A stretch of 64,000 bases of DNA from Streptomyces bauhiniae (GCF_004784475.1 NZ_SRRT01000006.1:496001-560000); one strand, 5' to 3'. Numbered from the stretch's first letter, positions 41,240 through 50,398 are shown. Notes: generated by a model not told the origin, from the sequence alone. A program made the numbers and translations.

Positions 41240-42898
41240 TCACTTGGCGTCGGCGTAGCACTCCACCACGGCCGTGCTGAACGGGAAGCGGACCGGGGTG
41301 TCGCCGAAGGTGAGGCGGGCGGCGAGGGCGGAGGCTTCCCGGATGGCCTCGGCGACCTGCTCGGCCTCCTCGGCGGGGCAGTGCACGATCACCTCGTCGT
41401 GCTGGAAGAAGACCAGCTCGGCGGCGAGGTCCGCGCACGCGCGCCGCAGGGCCGCGAGGAGCAGCAGGGCCCAGTCCGCCGCGCTGCCCTGCACGACGAA
41501 GTTACGGGCGAACCGCCCCCGCCCCCGGTCGGCGGCCGTTTCCCCGCGCTCGTCGCCCAGCGGGATGCCCGCCTCCTCGGCCGCGTCCGCGCCCGTCCCC
41601 GCCGCGGGCGGGCAGGTGCGGCCCAGCCAGGTGCGGACCAGGCGCCCCTCCTCGCCCGCGCGGGCCGCCTCGTCCACGTAGGCCACCGCCTTGGGGTAGC
41701 GGCGGCGCAGCGCGGCGAGGTTCTTCAGGCCGTCGCCCGCGGTCTGGCCGTAGACCGCGCCGAGGACGGCCAGCTTGGCCTGGTCGCGGTCGCCGGAGAA
41801 GGTGCGGTCAGACACCGCCTGGTAGAGGTCGCCCTCGCGGGCCGCCACCTCCATCAGGCCGGGGTCGCGGGAGATCGCGGCCAGCACCCTGGGCTCCATC
41901 TGGGCCGCGTCGGCCACCACCAGCCGCCAGCCGGGGTCGGCCACCACCGCGCGGCGGATCACCTTGGGGATCTGCAGCGCGCCCCCGCCGTTGGTGACCC
42001 AGCGCCCGGTGACCGTGCCGCCCGCGTGGAACTCCGGGCGGAACCGGCCCTCGCGCACCCAGTCCCGCAGCCAGGACCAGCCATGCGCCACCCAGATCCG
42101 GTACAGCCGCTTGTACTCCAGCAGCGGGGCCACGGCCGGGTGGTCCACGTCGCGCAGCTCCCAGCGACGGGTGGAGGCGACCTTGATCCCGGCCCGCGCG
42201 AAGGCCCGGACCACGTCGGCCGGGAGGTCGGGCCGGACCCGGTGGCCGAAGGCGGCGGACACCTCGTCGGCCAGCTCGGCCAGCCGGCGCGGTTCGCCGC
42301 CGCCCGCGTACCGCTCGCCCAGCAGGTCGGTGAGCAGGGCGCGGTGCACGTCCGCGCGCCAGGGCAGGCCCGCGCGGTTCATCTCGGCGGCCACCAGCAT
42401 CCCCGCCGACTCCGCGCTGGTCAGCAGGCGCATCCGGTCCGGGTGGGCGGTCCGCTCGTGTCTTCGCTGCTGCTCGGCGTAGACCTCCAGGAGGTCGGCC
42501 AGCGGCATGCGGGTGCCGGCCGGCTCGAACAGGGAGGACTGCGCGCCCGGTTCGGCCGCGCGCTGGGGCGGGTCGGGCGGTACGGCGCCGCCCCGGAGGC
42601 GGGCCAGGGCGGCGGCGGCCGAGCGCGGTTCGCCGTGCCGTCCCTCGTGGCCCAGGAGCAGGGTCTCGGCGTCCTCGACGTCGTAGCACCGCTCTACTCG
42701 CACCCCCGTGGCGAGCAGGCGCGGGTAGACCTCGGCGGTCGACCTCCACACCCAGCGTCCGGTCTCCGGGCGGCTCCGCACCGCCTGGGCGAGATCGCTC
42801 TCGCGCCGGACCGGACCCGAGGGCAGCCCGTCCCGGCCGAGGGGGGCGACGTCCACGCCACCATCCTCGGCCGGTGCGAGCGCCCACCGGTCGGTCAT
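41240..42898 (-). CDS. DNA polymerase I-like protein without 5' nuclease domain
   Basis: This 552-residue family A polymerase carries motif A VVADAAQMEPRVLA, motif B with KLAVLGAVYG and motif C FFQHDEVIV. There is no 5'-3' exonuclease domain. The N-terminal ~170 residues correspond to a reduced 3'-5' exonuclease-like region without clear metal ligands. In motif B a Leu stands where Taq and E. coli Pol I have Phe. Streptomyces have such a second polI-like gene besides the full-length polA, and its role is probably in repair. ATG 42898 has a poor ribosome site; TTG 42928 is an alternative. Confidence 0.87.
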   Translation of the reverse strand: MTDRWALAPAEDGGVDVAPLGRDGLPSGPVRRESDLAQAVRSRPETGRWVWRSTAEVYPRLLATGVRVERCYDVEDAETLLLGHEGRHGEPRSAAAALARLRGGAVPPDPPQRAAEPGAQSSLFEPAGTRMPLADLLEVYAEQQRRHERTAHPDRMRLLTSAESAGMLVAAEMNRAGLPWRADVHRALLTDLLGERYAGGGEPRRLAELADEVSAAFGHRVRPDLPADVVRAFARAGIKVASTRRWELRDVDHPAVAPLLEYKRLYRIWVAHGWSWLRDWVREGRFRPEFHAGGTVTGRWVTNGGGALQIPKVIRRAVVADPGWRLVVADAAQMEPRVLAAISRDPGLMEVAAREGDLYQAVSDRTFSGDRDQAKLAVLGAVYGQTAGDGLKNLAALRRRYPKAVAYVDEAARAGEEGRLVRTWLGRTCPPAAGTGADAAEEAGIPLGDERGETAADRGRGRFARNFVVQGSAADWALLLLAALRRACADLAAELVFFQHDEVIVHCPAEEAEQVAEAIREASALAARLTFGDTPVRFPFSTAVVECYADAK

Positions 42899-42947
42899 GC
42901 GTTTGAGTGTGGCAGGGGGGTCTGACAACGGGCCTGAGCTGCGCTGG

Positions 42948-43727
42948 TCAGCTTTCCTGCGCGTCGTCCGGGTGGGTGGCCGCCTGCTGGGCCGTAGTGG
43001 CCGCCTTCTTCTGCTCCAGGAGCAGGGCCAGCACCCGGTTCACGTACTCCTCGGTGCCGTCCTTGGTGATGCCGAGGCCGGCCAGGACGCCGGTGCCGTT
43101 CTCCTGCTCCAGCAGGGCCAGCAGGATGTGCTCGGTGCCGATGTAGTTGTGGCCGAGGCGGAGCGCCTCGCGGAAGGTGAGTTCCAGGGCTTTCTTGGCC
43201 TCGGGGCCGTAGGGGACCAGGTCGGGGGTGGTCTCGGTGGCCGGGGGGAGCGCGGCGGTCGTGGCCTCGCGTACGGCGTCGGCCTGGACGCCCTGTGCCT
43301 CCATGGCCTTCACCGCGAGGCCCTCCGGTTCGGCCAGCAGGCCCAGGACCAGGTGCTCGGGGCGGCCCTCGGCGTTGCGGGCGGTCACCGCGGCGTTGTG
43401 CGCCGCCATGACGACGTTGCGGGCGCGGGGGGTGTAGCGGCTGAAGCCCTGGTTGGGGTCGAGGTCGGCCGACTCCTTGGAGACGAACCGCTTCTGCGCC
43501 GCCTGCCGGGTCACGCCCATGCTCTTGCCGATGTCGGTCCAGGACGCGCCCGAGCGGCGGGCCTGGTCCACGAAGTGGCCGATCAGATGGTCCGCCACGT
43601 CGCCCAGGTGGTCCGCGGCGATCACCGCGTCCTGGAGCTGTTCGAGGGGTTCGGCGTGGGCGGTCTTGATGGCCTCGATGAGGTCGTCGAGGCGTACGGA
43701 TGCCGTGACTTTCGGGTTGGTCGCCAT
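42948..43727 (-). CDS. Clp N-terminal (repeat) domain protein with HTH
   Basis: This 259-residue protein has an N-terminal helix-turn-helix (SWTDIGKSMGVTRQAAQKRF, about residues 62-81) followed by two Clp-N repeats (FSRYTPRARNVVMAAHNAA, HLVLGLLAEPEG; and LRLGHNYIGTEHILLALL). There is no ATPase domain, so it is not a Clp chaperone. Such proteins are likely regulators or adaptors linked to proteolysis. Two palindromic sites lie directly upstream of its start, which suggests that it controls itself and the divergent DUF2786 gene. Confidence 0.85.
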   Translation of the reverse strand: MATNPKVTASVRLDDLIEAIKTAHAEPLEQLQDAVIAADHLGDVADHLIGHFVDQARRSGASWTDIGKSMGVTRQAAQKRFVSKESADLDPNQGFSRYTPRARNVVMAAHNAAVTARNAEGRPEHLVLGLLAEPEGLAVKAMEAQGVQADAVREATTAALPPATETTPDLVPYGPEAKKALELTFREALRLGHNYIGTEHILLALLEQENGTGVLAGLGITKDGTEEYVNRVLALLLEQKKAATTAQQAATHPDDAQES

Positions 43728-43731
43728 GTGA

Positions 43732-43775
43732 CAACCGTAGGTTGACAGTGGCGGGGTGTCAACCGATGGTTGACA
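43732..43775. promoter_or_regulatory. Two palindromic operators between divergent genes
   Basis: TGTCAACC-GAT-GGTTGACA (43757-43775) is a perfect 8-bp inverted repeat. CAACC-GTA-GGTTG (43732-43744) is a shorter copy with its centre 28 bp away. Each contains TTGACA, so the palindromes coincide with likely -35 boxes on both strands. The HTH protein at 42948-43727 is the obvious candidate binder. Confidence 0.82.
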
Positions 43776-43859
43776 GTCGTTTTCTGGGGGCTGGGAGGTT
43801 TTCCACAGGCTGTGGACGGCTTTGGCGGGCTGTCGGTCCGTCGTGGCACGATCGACCAC

Positions 43860-44969
43860 GTGACCAGCACTGCCAGCACCGTCGACCGCGCCTTCGCGGC
43901 CGCTCTCTACGACGACACCGACTCGGGGCTCGACACCGGCGCGTCCCTGCTCGCCGCCGACACCGGTGCCGATGCCGAACTCGCCCGGCGTGGCGAGGAG
44001 TTCATGGCGGCCGCCTGGCAGCGCGGGTGGCAGCCCGCCGACGTGACGCGGTTGGTGCGGCGGGAGTTGGAGGACGCCCACCTCGGCCTCGCCGCCGCGC
44101 TGATCCGAGCCCAGGCCGCGAAGGACCGTCCGCGCGGGCCCCGTTGGACCGCCCAGCTCGACGCCCTCGCCGAGCAGCCCGAGCCCCGCCCGGCCGACCG
44201 CTTCTCGCACGCCACCACCGTTCTGGAGCTGTACCGGCTGGTGCTGCGGCTGCCCACCCTGGAGCCGCTGGAGGAACCCCGCCGGCCCGCCGGACCGGGC
44301 ACGTCCCGGATGCTCGGCCGTATCCGCGCGCTGCTCGCCAAGGCCGAGGGCACCGGGTATCCGGAGGAGGCCGAGGCGCTCACCGCGAAGGCGCAGGAGC
44401 TGATGGCCCGGCACAGCGTCGACGAGGCGCTGCTCGCCGCCTCCGCCCCGGCGCCGGACGCGCCCGGCGCCTGCCGGATAGGCGTCGAGCCGCCGTACGA
44501 GCAGGCCAAGGCCGTACTGCTGGACGCGGTCGCCCGCGCCAACCACTGCCGCGCGGTGTGGAACGAGCCGTACGCCTTCTCCACGGTCGTCGGCTTCGAG
44601 GCCGACCTGGAGGCGGTCGAGTTGCTGTACACCTCGCTGCTGGTGCAGGCCACGCACGCGATGGCCAAGGCGGAGGCCGCCCAGCGAGCCGGGGGCCGCA
44701 AACGGACCAAGACCTTCCGCCAGTCCTTCCTCGCCGCCTACGCCCACCGCGTCGGCGACCGCCTCACGGCTGCCGCCGAAAGCCAGGTCAGCGAGGACCT
44801 GCTCCCCGTACTGGTCACCCGCGAAACAGCCGTCACCGACCGCCTCGAAACGATGTTCCCCCGCACAACCACCACCCGCCTGCGCGGCATCAACGACGAG
44901 GCCGGCTGGACAGAGGGAGCGAAGGCGGCGGACGAGGCCCAGGTGAGGTCACGTCCGAGGCTGCCGTAA
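43860..44969 (+). CDS. DUF2786 domain protein
   Basis: This 369-residue protein starts at GTG 43860. The central motif MLGRIRALLAKAEGTGYPEEAEALTAKAQELMARH, given here in pieces as MLGRIRALLAKAEGTGYPEE then AEALTAKAQELMARH, is the DUF2786 helix pair. A C-terminal region with GGRKRTKTFRQSFLAAYAHR is also typical. The function is unknown; the family occurs in phages and actinobacteria. It is divergent from the Clp-N/HTH gene and shares its operators. Confidence 0.82.
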   Translation: MTSTASTVDRAFAAALYDDTDSGLDTGASLLAADTGADAELARRGEEFMAAAWQRGWQPADVTRLVRRELEDAHLGLAAALIRAQAAKDRPRGPRWTAQLDALAEQPEPRPADRFSHATTVLELYRLVLRLPTLEPLEEPRRPAGPGTSRMLGRIRALLAKAEGTGYPEEAEALTAKAQELMARHSVDEALLAASAPAPDAPGACRIGVEPPYEQAKAVLLDAVARANHCRAVWNEPYAFSTVVGFEADLEAVELLYTSLLVQATHAMAKAEAAQRAGGRKRTKTFRQSFLAAYAHRVGDRLTAAAESQVSEDLLPVLVTRETAVTDRLETMFPRTTTTRLRGINDEAGWTEGAKAADEAQVRSRPRLP

Positions 44970-45169
44970 GGCCCCGGCGGAGCGCCTTGTCGGGTGCCGG
45001 GTCGTCGTACCTAGACCGGTCAGGCTCGGAGCCGCTGGTCGCGCCCTGGGCGCCGGTCGGCGACCCCGCAGGGAGCTTGGCCGCGCCGAAGTCGGCCGAG
45101 GCGGCGTGCCCGTACCCACCGCAAGCTGTCGGACCCAGCCCCACCGAGCCCCCGCCCCCGGGCGGAGCC

Positions 45170-45694
45170 CTAGTCGCCGACCTGTTGGAACGCGCTCACC
45201 GAAGCGTTCGCCGTGTCCCCCTTCGCCGCCACTGGGCCGAACTTCCACGGGAAGTTCTTCGCGTCGCCGCCGCCCGGCAGGGTGACCTCGATGGTGCTTG
45301 CCTTCAGGGCGGCCGTGTCGCCGTCCGCGCCCCGGGTGTAGGAGACGGTGAAGGTCGCCGACGCGCCCTTGGCCAGCTTCAGGGTCTGGGCCTGGGCGCC
45401 CTCCGTGGCCGGGAGCTTCACCGAGCGGTCGCCCTGGCGGAGGGTGACGCCGGGGAAGTGGTCCAGGGTGCAGGGGGCGCTCTGGTTGGTGATGCTGACC
45501 GGCACCTCGCCGGTGTCCCCGGCGGCGGGCGCGACACTCGCGGAGCCGACCTCCAGGGCCACCGCGCCGGTCGCGCAGCCCGATCCGGCCTTGCTCTTGG
45601 CACCGTCCGCGCCGCCACTGCCGCCGTCGTCGCAGGCGGTCAGGGCGAGGGCGGCGGCGAGAGCGGTGAGGGTGAGCGGAATGACGCGGCGCAT
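45170..45694 (-). CDS. DUF4232 lipoprotein
   Basis: This 174-residue protein has a signal peptide with lipobox LTACD (Cys at about residue 21). It is followed by a Gly/Ser linker and a beta-sandwich of the DUF4232 kind (VSITNQSAPCTLDHFPGVTL, with two Cys that probably pair). It should be anchored outside the membrane. Its function is unknown. It runs in the same direction as the lipoprotein upstream, 100 bases away. The ~200 bases after it (44970-45169) contain nothing recognisable. Confidence 0.85.
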   Translation of the reverse strand: MRRVIPLTLTALAAALALTACDDGGSGGADGAKSKAGSGCATGAVALEVGSASVAPAAGDTGEVPVSITNQSAPCTLDHFPGVTLRQGDRSVKLPATEGAQAQTLKLAKGASATFTVSYTRGADGDTAALKASTIEVTLPGGGDAKNFPWKFGPVAAKGDTANASVSAFQQVGD

Positions 45695-45793
45695 GTACTG
45701 GTCCCATCGAGGTCGTGACGTCTCCCCGCATCATGGCGCCTCGGCGCGGCCAGCGAGCACGCACCCCCGCCGATTCACCAGGACGGGGACCGC

Positions 45794-46276
45794 CTACGAC
45801 GGCTGGAGACTCGTCGGCAGCCCGGTGGGCAGCTTGCCGCCCTCCGCCCTGGTGTACGACTCCGACCCGGCACTGCCCTTCCAGGTCACCTTGAGCGCCT
45901 TGCCGTTCACGGAGTCGACCGTGCCCTCGGCCCGGCTGTCGTCGCCGCTCTGGCAGCTCAGCTTGATCACACCCTGGCCCGCCTGCTCGCCCGCCGTACC
46001 GCTGCACACCGTGCCGCCGGTGACGAAGAGGCCGGCCTGCTTGCCGGTGATGACCAGGGCGACGATCTTGCCGCCGCCGGTGGTGATCCAGCTCCCCTGG
46101 AGCCGGTCGGAGGCGCCCGCGCCGCCGGAGCCGTCCGAGCCGGAGGGGGCCGGGGCCGCACTGCTCGTCGAGGGGGAGTCGTCCGGTGAGCCGTCCCCGC
46201 CGCACGCCGTCACGGTCAGCGCGAGCGCGCCCACCAGTCCCGCCGCCGCAGCGGCCCGTACCTTCGCCGTCGTCAC
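45794..46276 (-). CDS. Secreted lipoprotein, function unknown
   Basis: This 160-residue protein starts at GTG after GGGAG. A signal peptide with lipobox VTACG (Cys at about residue 25) is followed by a Ser/Pro/Gly linker and a small beta-barrel-like domain (GSWITTGGGKIVALVITG ... GVIKLSCQSGDD ... ALKVTWKG). The architecture is that of a cell-surface binding protein. No family is recognised. Confidence 0.82.
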   Translation of the reverse strand: MTTAKVRAAAAAGLVGALALTVTACGGDGSPDDSPSTSSAAPAPSGSDGSGGAGASDRLQGSWITTGGGKIVALVITGKQAGLFVTGGTVCSGTAGEQAGQGVIKLSCQSGDDSRAEGTVDSVNGKALKVTWKGSAGSESYTRAEGGKLPTGLPTSLQPS

Positions 46277-46581
46277 GTCAAGCTCCCAACCAGTAGCCGG
46301 TCGCCCCGCCGGCCGTGCGCGAGGCCCCCCAGAGCCGGAGGTCCGCAGCAAGTTACCAGCCGTTACGCGGGGGAATCCGGGACACCGGGCAACAACACGG
46401 GCCCGGCGCGCGTCTCCCTCGAAGGCGGGACGTTCCGTTTTGGACGACCTGGCGCGGAAGCGCGGGCGCGGCGCCCGCTGACGCATGCCCCGAGCCGCTT
46501 TCGGGCAGACGCGTCAACACCACCTGCCCCAGCGGCGCGGGTAAAGCGGACGTCAAAGCTGTAACCGCGGGAACACCCGCC

Positions 46582-46609
46582 GTGCACGTGCATCTGCCCA
46601 TTCATCTGC
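46582..46609 (+). promoter_or_regulatory. 28-bp operator-like element upstream of the DUF397 gene
   Basis: GTGCACGTGCATCTGCCC followed by ATTCATCTGC recurs, with two mismatches and in inverted orientation, at 47616-47643 upstream of the ATPase gene. A TATGAT -10-like box follows at 46623, so the element would cover the -35 region of the DUF397 promoter. The XRE protein at 47840-48700 is a candidate binder. Confidence 0.7.
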
Positions 46610-46680
46610 ACATGAACAAGGTTATGATCCGGGTCGATCGACCATGGCCACATCAGACAGTGCACAGCGGGGAGCGACCT

Positions 46681-46950
46681 GTGGACCGCTACGTTGACAG
46701 CGTGTACGGGGGGTACGACGTGTACAACGGCATGGCTGCCACGCAGTTGGACGGCGTGGCCTGGCAGAAGAGCCGCCACAGCAACTCCCAGGGGTCCTGC
46801 GTGGAGTTCGCGCGGCTGCCGGGCGGTGAGGTCGCGGTGCGCAACTCCCGCTTCCCGGACGGCCCCGCGCTGGTCTACACCCGCGCGGAGATCGAGGCGA
46901 TGCTGCTCGGCATCAAGGACGGCGAGTTCGACCACCTCATCGCCGGCTGA
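46681..46950 (+). CDS. DUF397 domain protein (partner of XRE regulator)
   Basis: This 89-residue protein starts at GTG after GGGGAG. The DUF397 domain is clear: VAWQKSRHSNSQGSCVEFAR, then GEVAVRNSRFPDGPAL and YTRAEIEAML. In Streptomyces these small proteins pair with DUF5753-type XRE regulators and a RsbW-like ATPase and influence development and antibiotic production (Scr1/ScrA, AbaA-like loci). All three members are present here within 2 kb. The frame is open upstream, but the ribosome site supports this start. Confidence 0.88.
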   Translation: MDRYVDSVYGGYDVYNGMAATQLDGVAWQKSRHSNSQGSCVEFARLPGGEVAVRNSRFPDGPALVYTRAEIEAMLLGIKDGEFDHLIAG

Positions 46951-47038
46951 CCCCACCACCGGCGGCCCCGGGCGGCAGCCGGTCCGGCAACGATGTCAAC
47001 GCCCCTGAACAGCAGGGCAGTCGAGCATCATCACCCGA

Positions 47039-47542
47039 CTAGACCTCGTCCTTCCCGAGCCGGAACAGCGCCCACACCAGCTTCCCGCCCGCCCCGCCCG
47101 AAGCCGGATGCCAGCCCCACCCGTCCGCGAAGGACTCCACCAGCAGTAGCCCCCGCCCGGACTCGGCCGAGAAGTCGTCCTCGGTCTCGCGCGGCACCGG
47201 ACTCTCGTCGCTCGGGTCGCGCACCGCGCACACCAACCGCCCGGTCCAGCGCAGCAGATGCAGCCGCACGGGCGCCGACTGCCCGCCGGTCGAAGGGAGT
47301 TCGGCGGGCAGGGCATGACGCAGCGCGTTGGTGACGAGTTCGGAGACGACCAGCGCGATGTCGTCGAAGCGGTCGCCGACGTCCCAGGACCCGAGGGTCG
47401 AGCGGGTGAAGTTCCGCGCCTCGCGGACGGCCTCGTAGCGGGCCGGCAGCGCGCAGGAGGCGGCATCGGACACGGCCGAGGGGTCCAGCGGAGGAAGGCC
47501 CTGCCGTAACGGCTTGAGCATGGTCGATCCATTCGTCCCCAT
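47039..47542 (-). CDS. RsbW-like HATPase domain regulator
   Basis: This 167-residue protein starts at an ATG 8 bases after GGGAG. The N box is VVSELVTNALRHA (Glu and Asn present) and the G box is ESGRGLLLVESFADGWGW. These are the signatures of the single-domain HATPase_c_2 proteins abundant in Streptomyces. It is a possible anti-sigma kinase or a partner of the neighbouring DUF397/XRE pair. Its upstream region carries the same 28-bp element as the DUF397 promoter. Confidence 0.85.
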   Translation of the reverse strand: MGTNGSTMLKPLRQGLPPLDPSAVSDAASCALPARYEAVREARNFTRSTLGSWDVGDRFDDIALVVSELVTNALRHALPAELPSTGGQSAPVRLHLLRWTGRLVCAVRDPSDESPVPRETEDDFSAESGRGLLLVESFADGWGWHPASGGAGGKLVWALFRLGKDEV

Positions 47543-47615
47543 GCGAGGCACTCCCGGAATTCGCGGTCGTTGCGAGGCAGCGGTGGCGCGGCACCCATGG
47601 TTTCGGATGCGCACA

Positions 47616-47643
47616 GCAGATGCAAGGGCAGATGCACGTGCAC
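47616..47643 (-). promoter_or_regulatory. Second copy of the 28-bp operator-like element
   Basis: The inverted counterpart of 46582-46609, ~75 bases upstream of the ATPase start. In both cases the element has the same orientation relative to the gene it precedes. Confidence 0.7.
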
Positions 47644-47839
47644 GCGGCCGAAATCGCCCTGCGCGTACCGCTTCTTGGCCATTTTTTCCGCCATCAAGGC
47701 GCACATCGGCGCCAGTGGTCGTGACCTGTGGCGGGCAGAAACGGTTCACCTCTTTCCGTTTCCGTAACCGTACGAGTACTGCTTGAAGTGTTTTAGTGGC
47801 AGACTCAGGCACTTGCGGATGGTTGGGGAGGCGACGTAC

Positions 47840-48700
47840 GTGAGCGCGGGAGAGCCCGGATCGGTGGTGCGGCGGATGCTGCTCGGCTCGCAACTCAGGC
47901 GGCTGCGGGAAGCGCGGGGGATCACACGCGAGGCGGCGGGTTACTCGATCCGCGCCTCCGAATCGAAGATCAGCCGGATGGAACTGGGCCGGGTGAGCTT
48001 CAAGACCAGGGACGTCGAAGACCTGTTGACGCTCTACGGCATCGACGACGAGGCGGAGCGCGAGTCGCTGCTCTCCCTCGCGCGGGAGGCCAACGTGGCG
48101 GGCTGGTGGCACAGTTACTCCGACGTGCTGCCGAGCTGGTTCCCCACCTATGTGGGCCTGGAGGGCGCCGCGCACCTCATCCGGGTCTACGAGGTGCAGT
48201 TCGTGCACGGCCTGCTCCAGACCGAGGACTACGCCCGCGCGGTCGTCCGGCGCGGCATGCGCGGCGCGAGCGCGGCGGACGTCGAGCGGCGGGTGGCGCT
48301 GCGCCTGGAGCGGCAGAAGCATCTGCTCGGCGACCACGCGCCCGAGTTCCACATCGTGCTCGACGAGGCCGCCCTGCACCGCCCGTACGGCGACCGCGAG
48401 GTCATGCGCGGCCAGCTCAAGCACCTGATCGAGGTCTCCGAGCGGCCCAACGTGCGCCTCCAGGTAATGCCCTTCGCCTTCGGCGGACACTCCGGGGAGA
48501 GCGGTGCCTTCACCCTGCTCAGTTTCCCCGAGTCGGACCTCTCCGACGTGGTCTACCTGGAGCAGCTCACCAGCGCGCTCTACCTGGACAAACGCGAGGA
48601 CGTCGCCCAGTACGAGCACGCCCTCAAGGAACTCCAGCAGGACAGTCCGGGTCCGGAGGAGAGCCGCGACCTCATTCGGAGGCTCGCCGAACAGGTGTGA
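47840..48700 (+). CDS. XRE-family regulator with DUF5753 domain (Scr1-like)
   Basis: This 286-residue protein starts at GTG 47840, ~10 bases after GGGGAGG. Residues ~10-70 are the helix-turn-helix (LGSQLRRLREARGITREAAG, YSIRASESKISRMELGR). The rest is the DUF5753 effector domain (FVHGLLQTEDYARAVV, LRLERQKHLL, PFAFGGHSGESGAFTLL, LDKREDVAQYEHAL). It is a DNA-binding regulator paired with the DUF397 gene. ATG 47819 is a possible but less likely start. Confidence 0.9.
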   Translation: MSAGEPGSVVRRMLLGSQLRRLREARGITREAAGYSIRASESKISRMELGRVSFKTRDVEDLLTLYGIDDEAERESLLSLAREANVAGWWHSYSDVLPSWFPTYVGLEGAAHLIRVYEVQFVHGLLQTEDYARAVVRRGMRGASAADVERRVALRLERQKHLLGDHAPEFHIVLDEAALHRPYGDREVMRGQLKHLIEVSERPNVRLQVMPFAFGGHSGESGAFTLLSFPESDLSDVVYLEQLTSALYLDKREDVAQYEHALKELQQDSPGPEESRDLIRRLAEQV

Positions 48701-48814
48701 CGTACAAGGGAGTTGAGGGGCCGCGCGCTCCTCGCTCTCCGTAGCGCACCAGTACGATGGCCCGTGATCAGCACCTGGCGTGACTCAGCCGTACGCTCAC
48801 GATTGAGGGATCAC

Positions 48815-50275
48815 ATGGCGGCCTTTTTCAGCGACCTGGCCCAGCAGTACATCGACGGCGAATGGCGGCCGGGCACCGGCTCCTGGGACGTCATCGACTT
48901 CAACCCGTACGACGACGAGAAGCTGGCCTCGATCACCGTGGCCTCGGTCGACGAGATCGACCAGGCGTACCGGGCCGCCGAGCGCGTCCAGAAGGAATGG
49001 GCGCGCACCAGCCCCTACGCGCGTCGCGCGGTCTTCGAGCGGGCCCTCGCCCTGCTTGAGGAGCGCGAGGAGGAGATCGCGGAGCTGATCGTCGCGGAGC
49101 TGGGCGGCACCCGTGTGAAGGCCGGCTTCGAGCTGCACCTCGCCAAGGAGTTCCTGCGCGAGTCGGTCCACCTGGCGCTGGCCCCCGAGGGCCGCATCCT
49201 GCCCTCCCCGCTGGAGGGCAAGGAGAACCGCGTCTACCGGGTGCCGGTCGGCGTGGTGGGCGTGATCAGCCCCTTCAACTTCCCCTTCCTGCTGTCGCTG
49301 AAGTCGGTCGCCCCGGCGCTCGCGCTCGGCAACGGCGTGGTTCTCAAGCCGCACCAGAACACCCCGGTCGTGGGCGGCACCCTGATCGCCAAGCTCTTCG
49401 AGGACGCGGGCCTGCCCGGCGGGCTGCTCAACGTGGTCGTCACCGACATCGCGGAGGTCGGGGACGCCTTCATCGAGCACCCGGTGCCGCGGGTCATCTC
49501 CTTCACCGGCTCCGACGGCACCGGCCGCCATGTCGCCACCGTGTGTGCCGCCAACTTCAAGCGGGCGGTGCTCGAACTCGGCGGCAACAGCGCCCTGGTG
49601 GTGCTGGACGACGCCGACCTGGACTACGCGGTGGACGCGGCCGTCTTCAGCCGGTTCGTGCACCAGGGGCAGGTCTGCATGGCCGCCAACCGGGTGCTGG
49701 TGGACCGTTCGGTGGCCGGGGAGTTCACCGACAAGTTCGTCGCCAAGGTGCGCTCGCTGCCGGTGGGCGACCCGCGCGACCCGGCCACGGTCATCGGCCC
49801 GGTCATCAACTCCACGCAGGCCAACGCCCTTTCCTCGGTGGTCGAGCAGGCGCTCGCGGAGGGCGCCACGGCGCTGGTGCACGGTTCGGTGGAGGGGAAC
49901 CTGGTCGCGCCCAGTGTGCTCACCGACCTGCCCGAGGGCTCGGAGCTGCTGCGCCAGGAGGTCTTCGGGCCGATCGTCTTCCTCGTCCCGTTCGACGGCG
50001 AGGAGGAGGCGGTCCGCATCGTCAACGACACCCCCTACGGGCTCAGCGGCGCCGTCCACACCGGTGACATCGAGCGCGGGGTGGCCTTCGCGCGGCGGAT
50101 CGACACCGGGATGTTCCATGTGAACGACGGCACCGTGCACGACGAGCCGATCGTGCCCTTCGGCGGCGAGAAGCACTCCGGCATCGGCCGGCTGAACGGC
50201 GAGACGACGCTGGAGGCGTTCACCACCACCAAGTGGATCTCGGTGCAGCACGGGCGCAGCGGCTTCCCGTTCTGA
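48815..50275 (+). CDS. NAD(P)-dependent aldehyde dehydrogenase
   Basis: This 486-residue protein starts at an ATG after GAGGGA. The family marks are IDGEWRPGTGSW, VGVISPFNFPFLLSLKSVAP, ELGGNSALVVLDD with the general-base Glu, the catalytic Cys in HQGQVCMAANR, and EVFGPIVFLVPF. It oxidises an aldehyde to an acid; the substrate is unknown, and the overall pattern resembles benzaldehyde/vanillin-type dehydrogenases. It stands alone between the XRE gene and a DinB-like gene. Confidence 0.92.
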   Translation: MAAFFSDLAQQYIDGEWRPGTGSWDVIDFNPYDDEKLASITVASVDEIDQAYRAAERVQKEWARTSPYARRAVFERALALLEEREEEIAELIVAELGGTRVKAGFELHLAKEFLRESVHLALAPEGRILPSPLEGKENRVYRVPVGVVGVISPFNFPFLLSLKSVAPALALGNGVVLKPHQNTPVVGGTLIAKLFEDAGLPGGLLNVVVTDIAEVGDAFIEHPVPRVISFTGSDGTGRHVATVCAANFKRAVLELGGNSALVVLDDADLDYAVDAAVFSRFVHQGQVCMAANRVLVDRSVAGEFTDKFVAKVRSLPVGDPRDPATVIGPVINSTQANALSSVVEQALAEGATALVHGSVEGNLVAPSVLTDLPEGSELLRQEVFGPIVFLVPFDGEEEAVRIVNDTPYGLSGAVHTGDIERGVAFARRIDTGMFHVNDGTVHDEPIVPFGGEKHSGIGRLNGETTLEAFTTTKWISVQHGRSGFPF

Positions 50276-50398
50276 GCCGCCGCGAGAAACTTCCGCCGTC
50301 ACGGGCCATTGAGGACAGGATCTGACCTCGATGGCCCGTAGCTTCGTCGGTGTCGGGGCGGACGGCCCCGGCGGGGACGGAAGAAGAGGCGGACGGTC

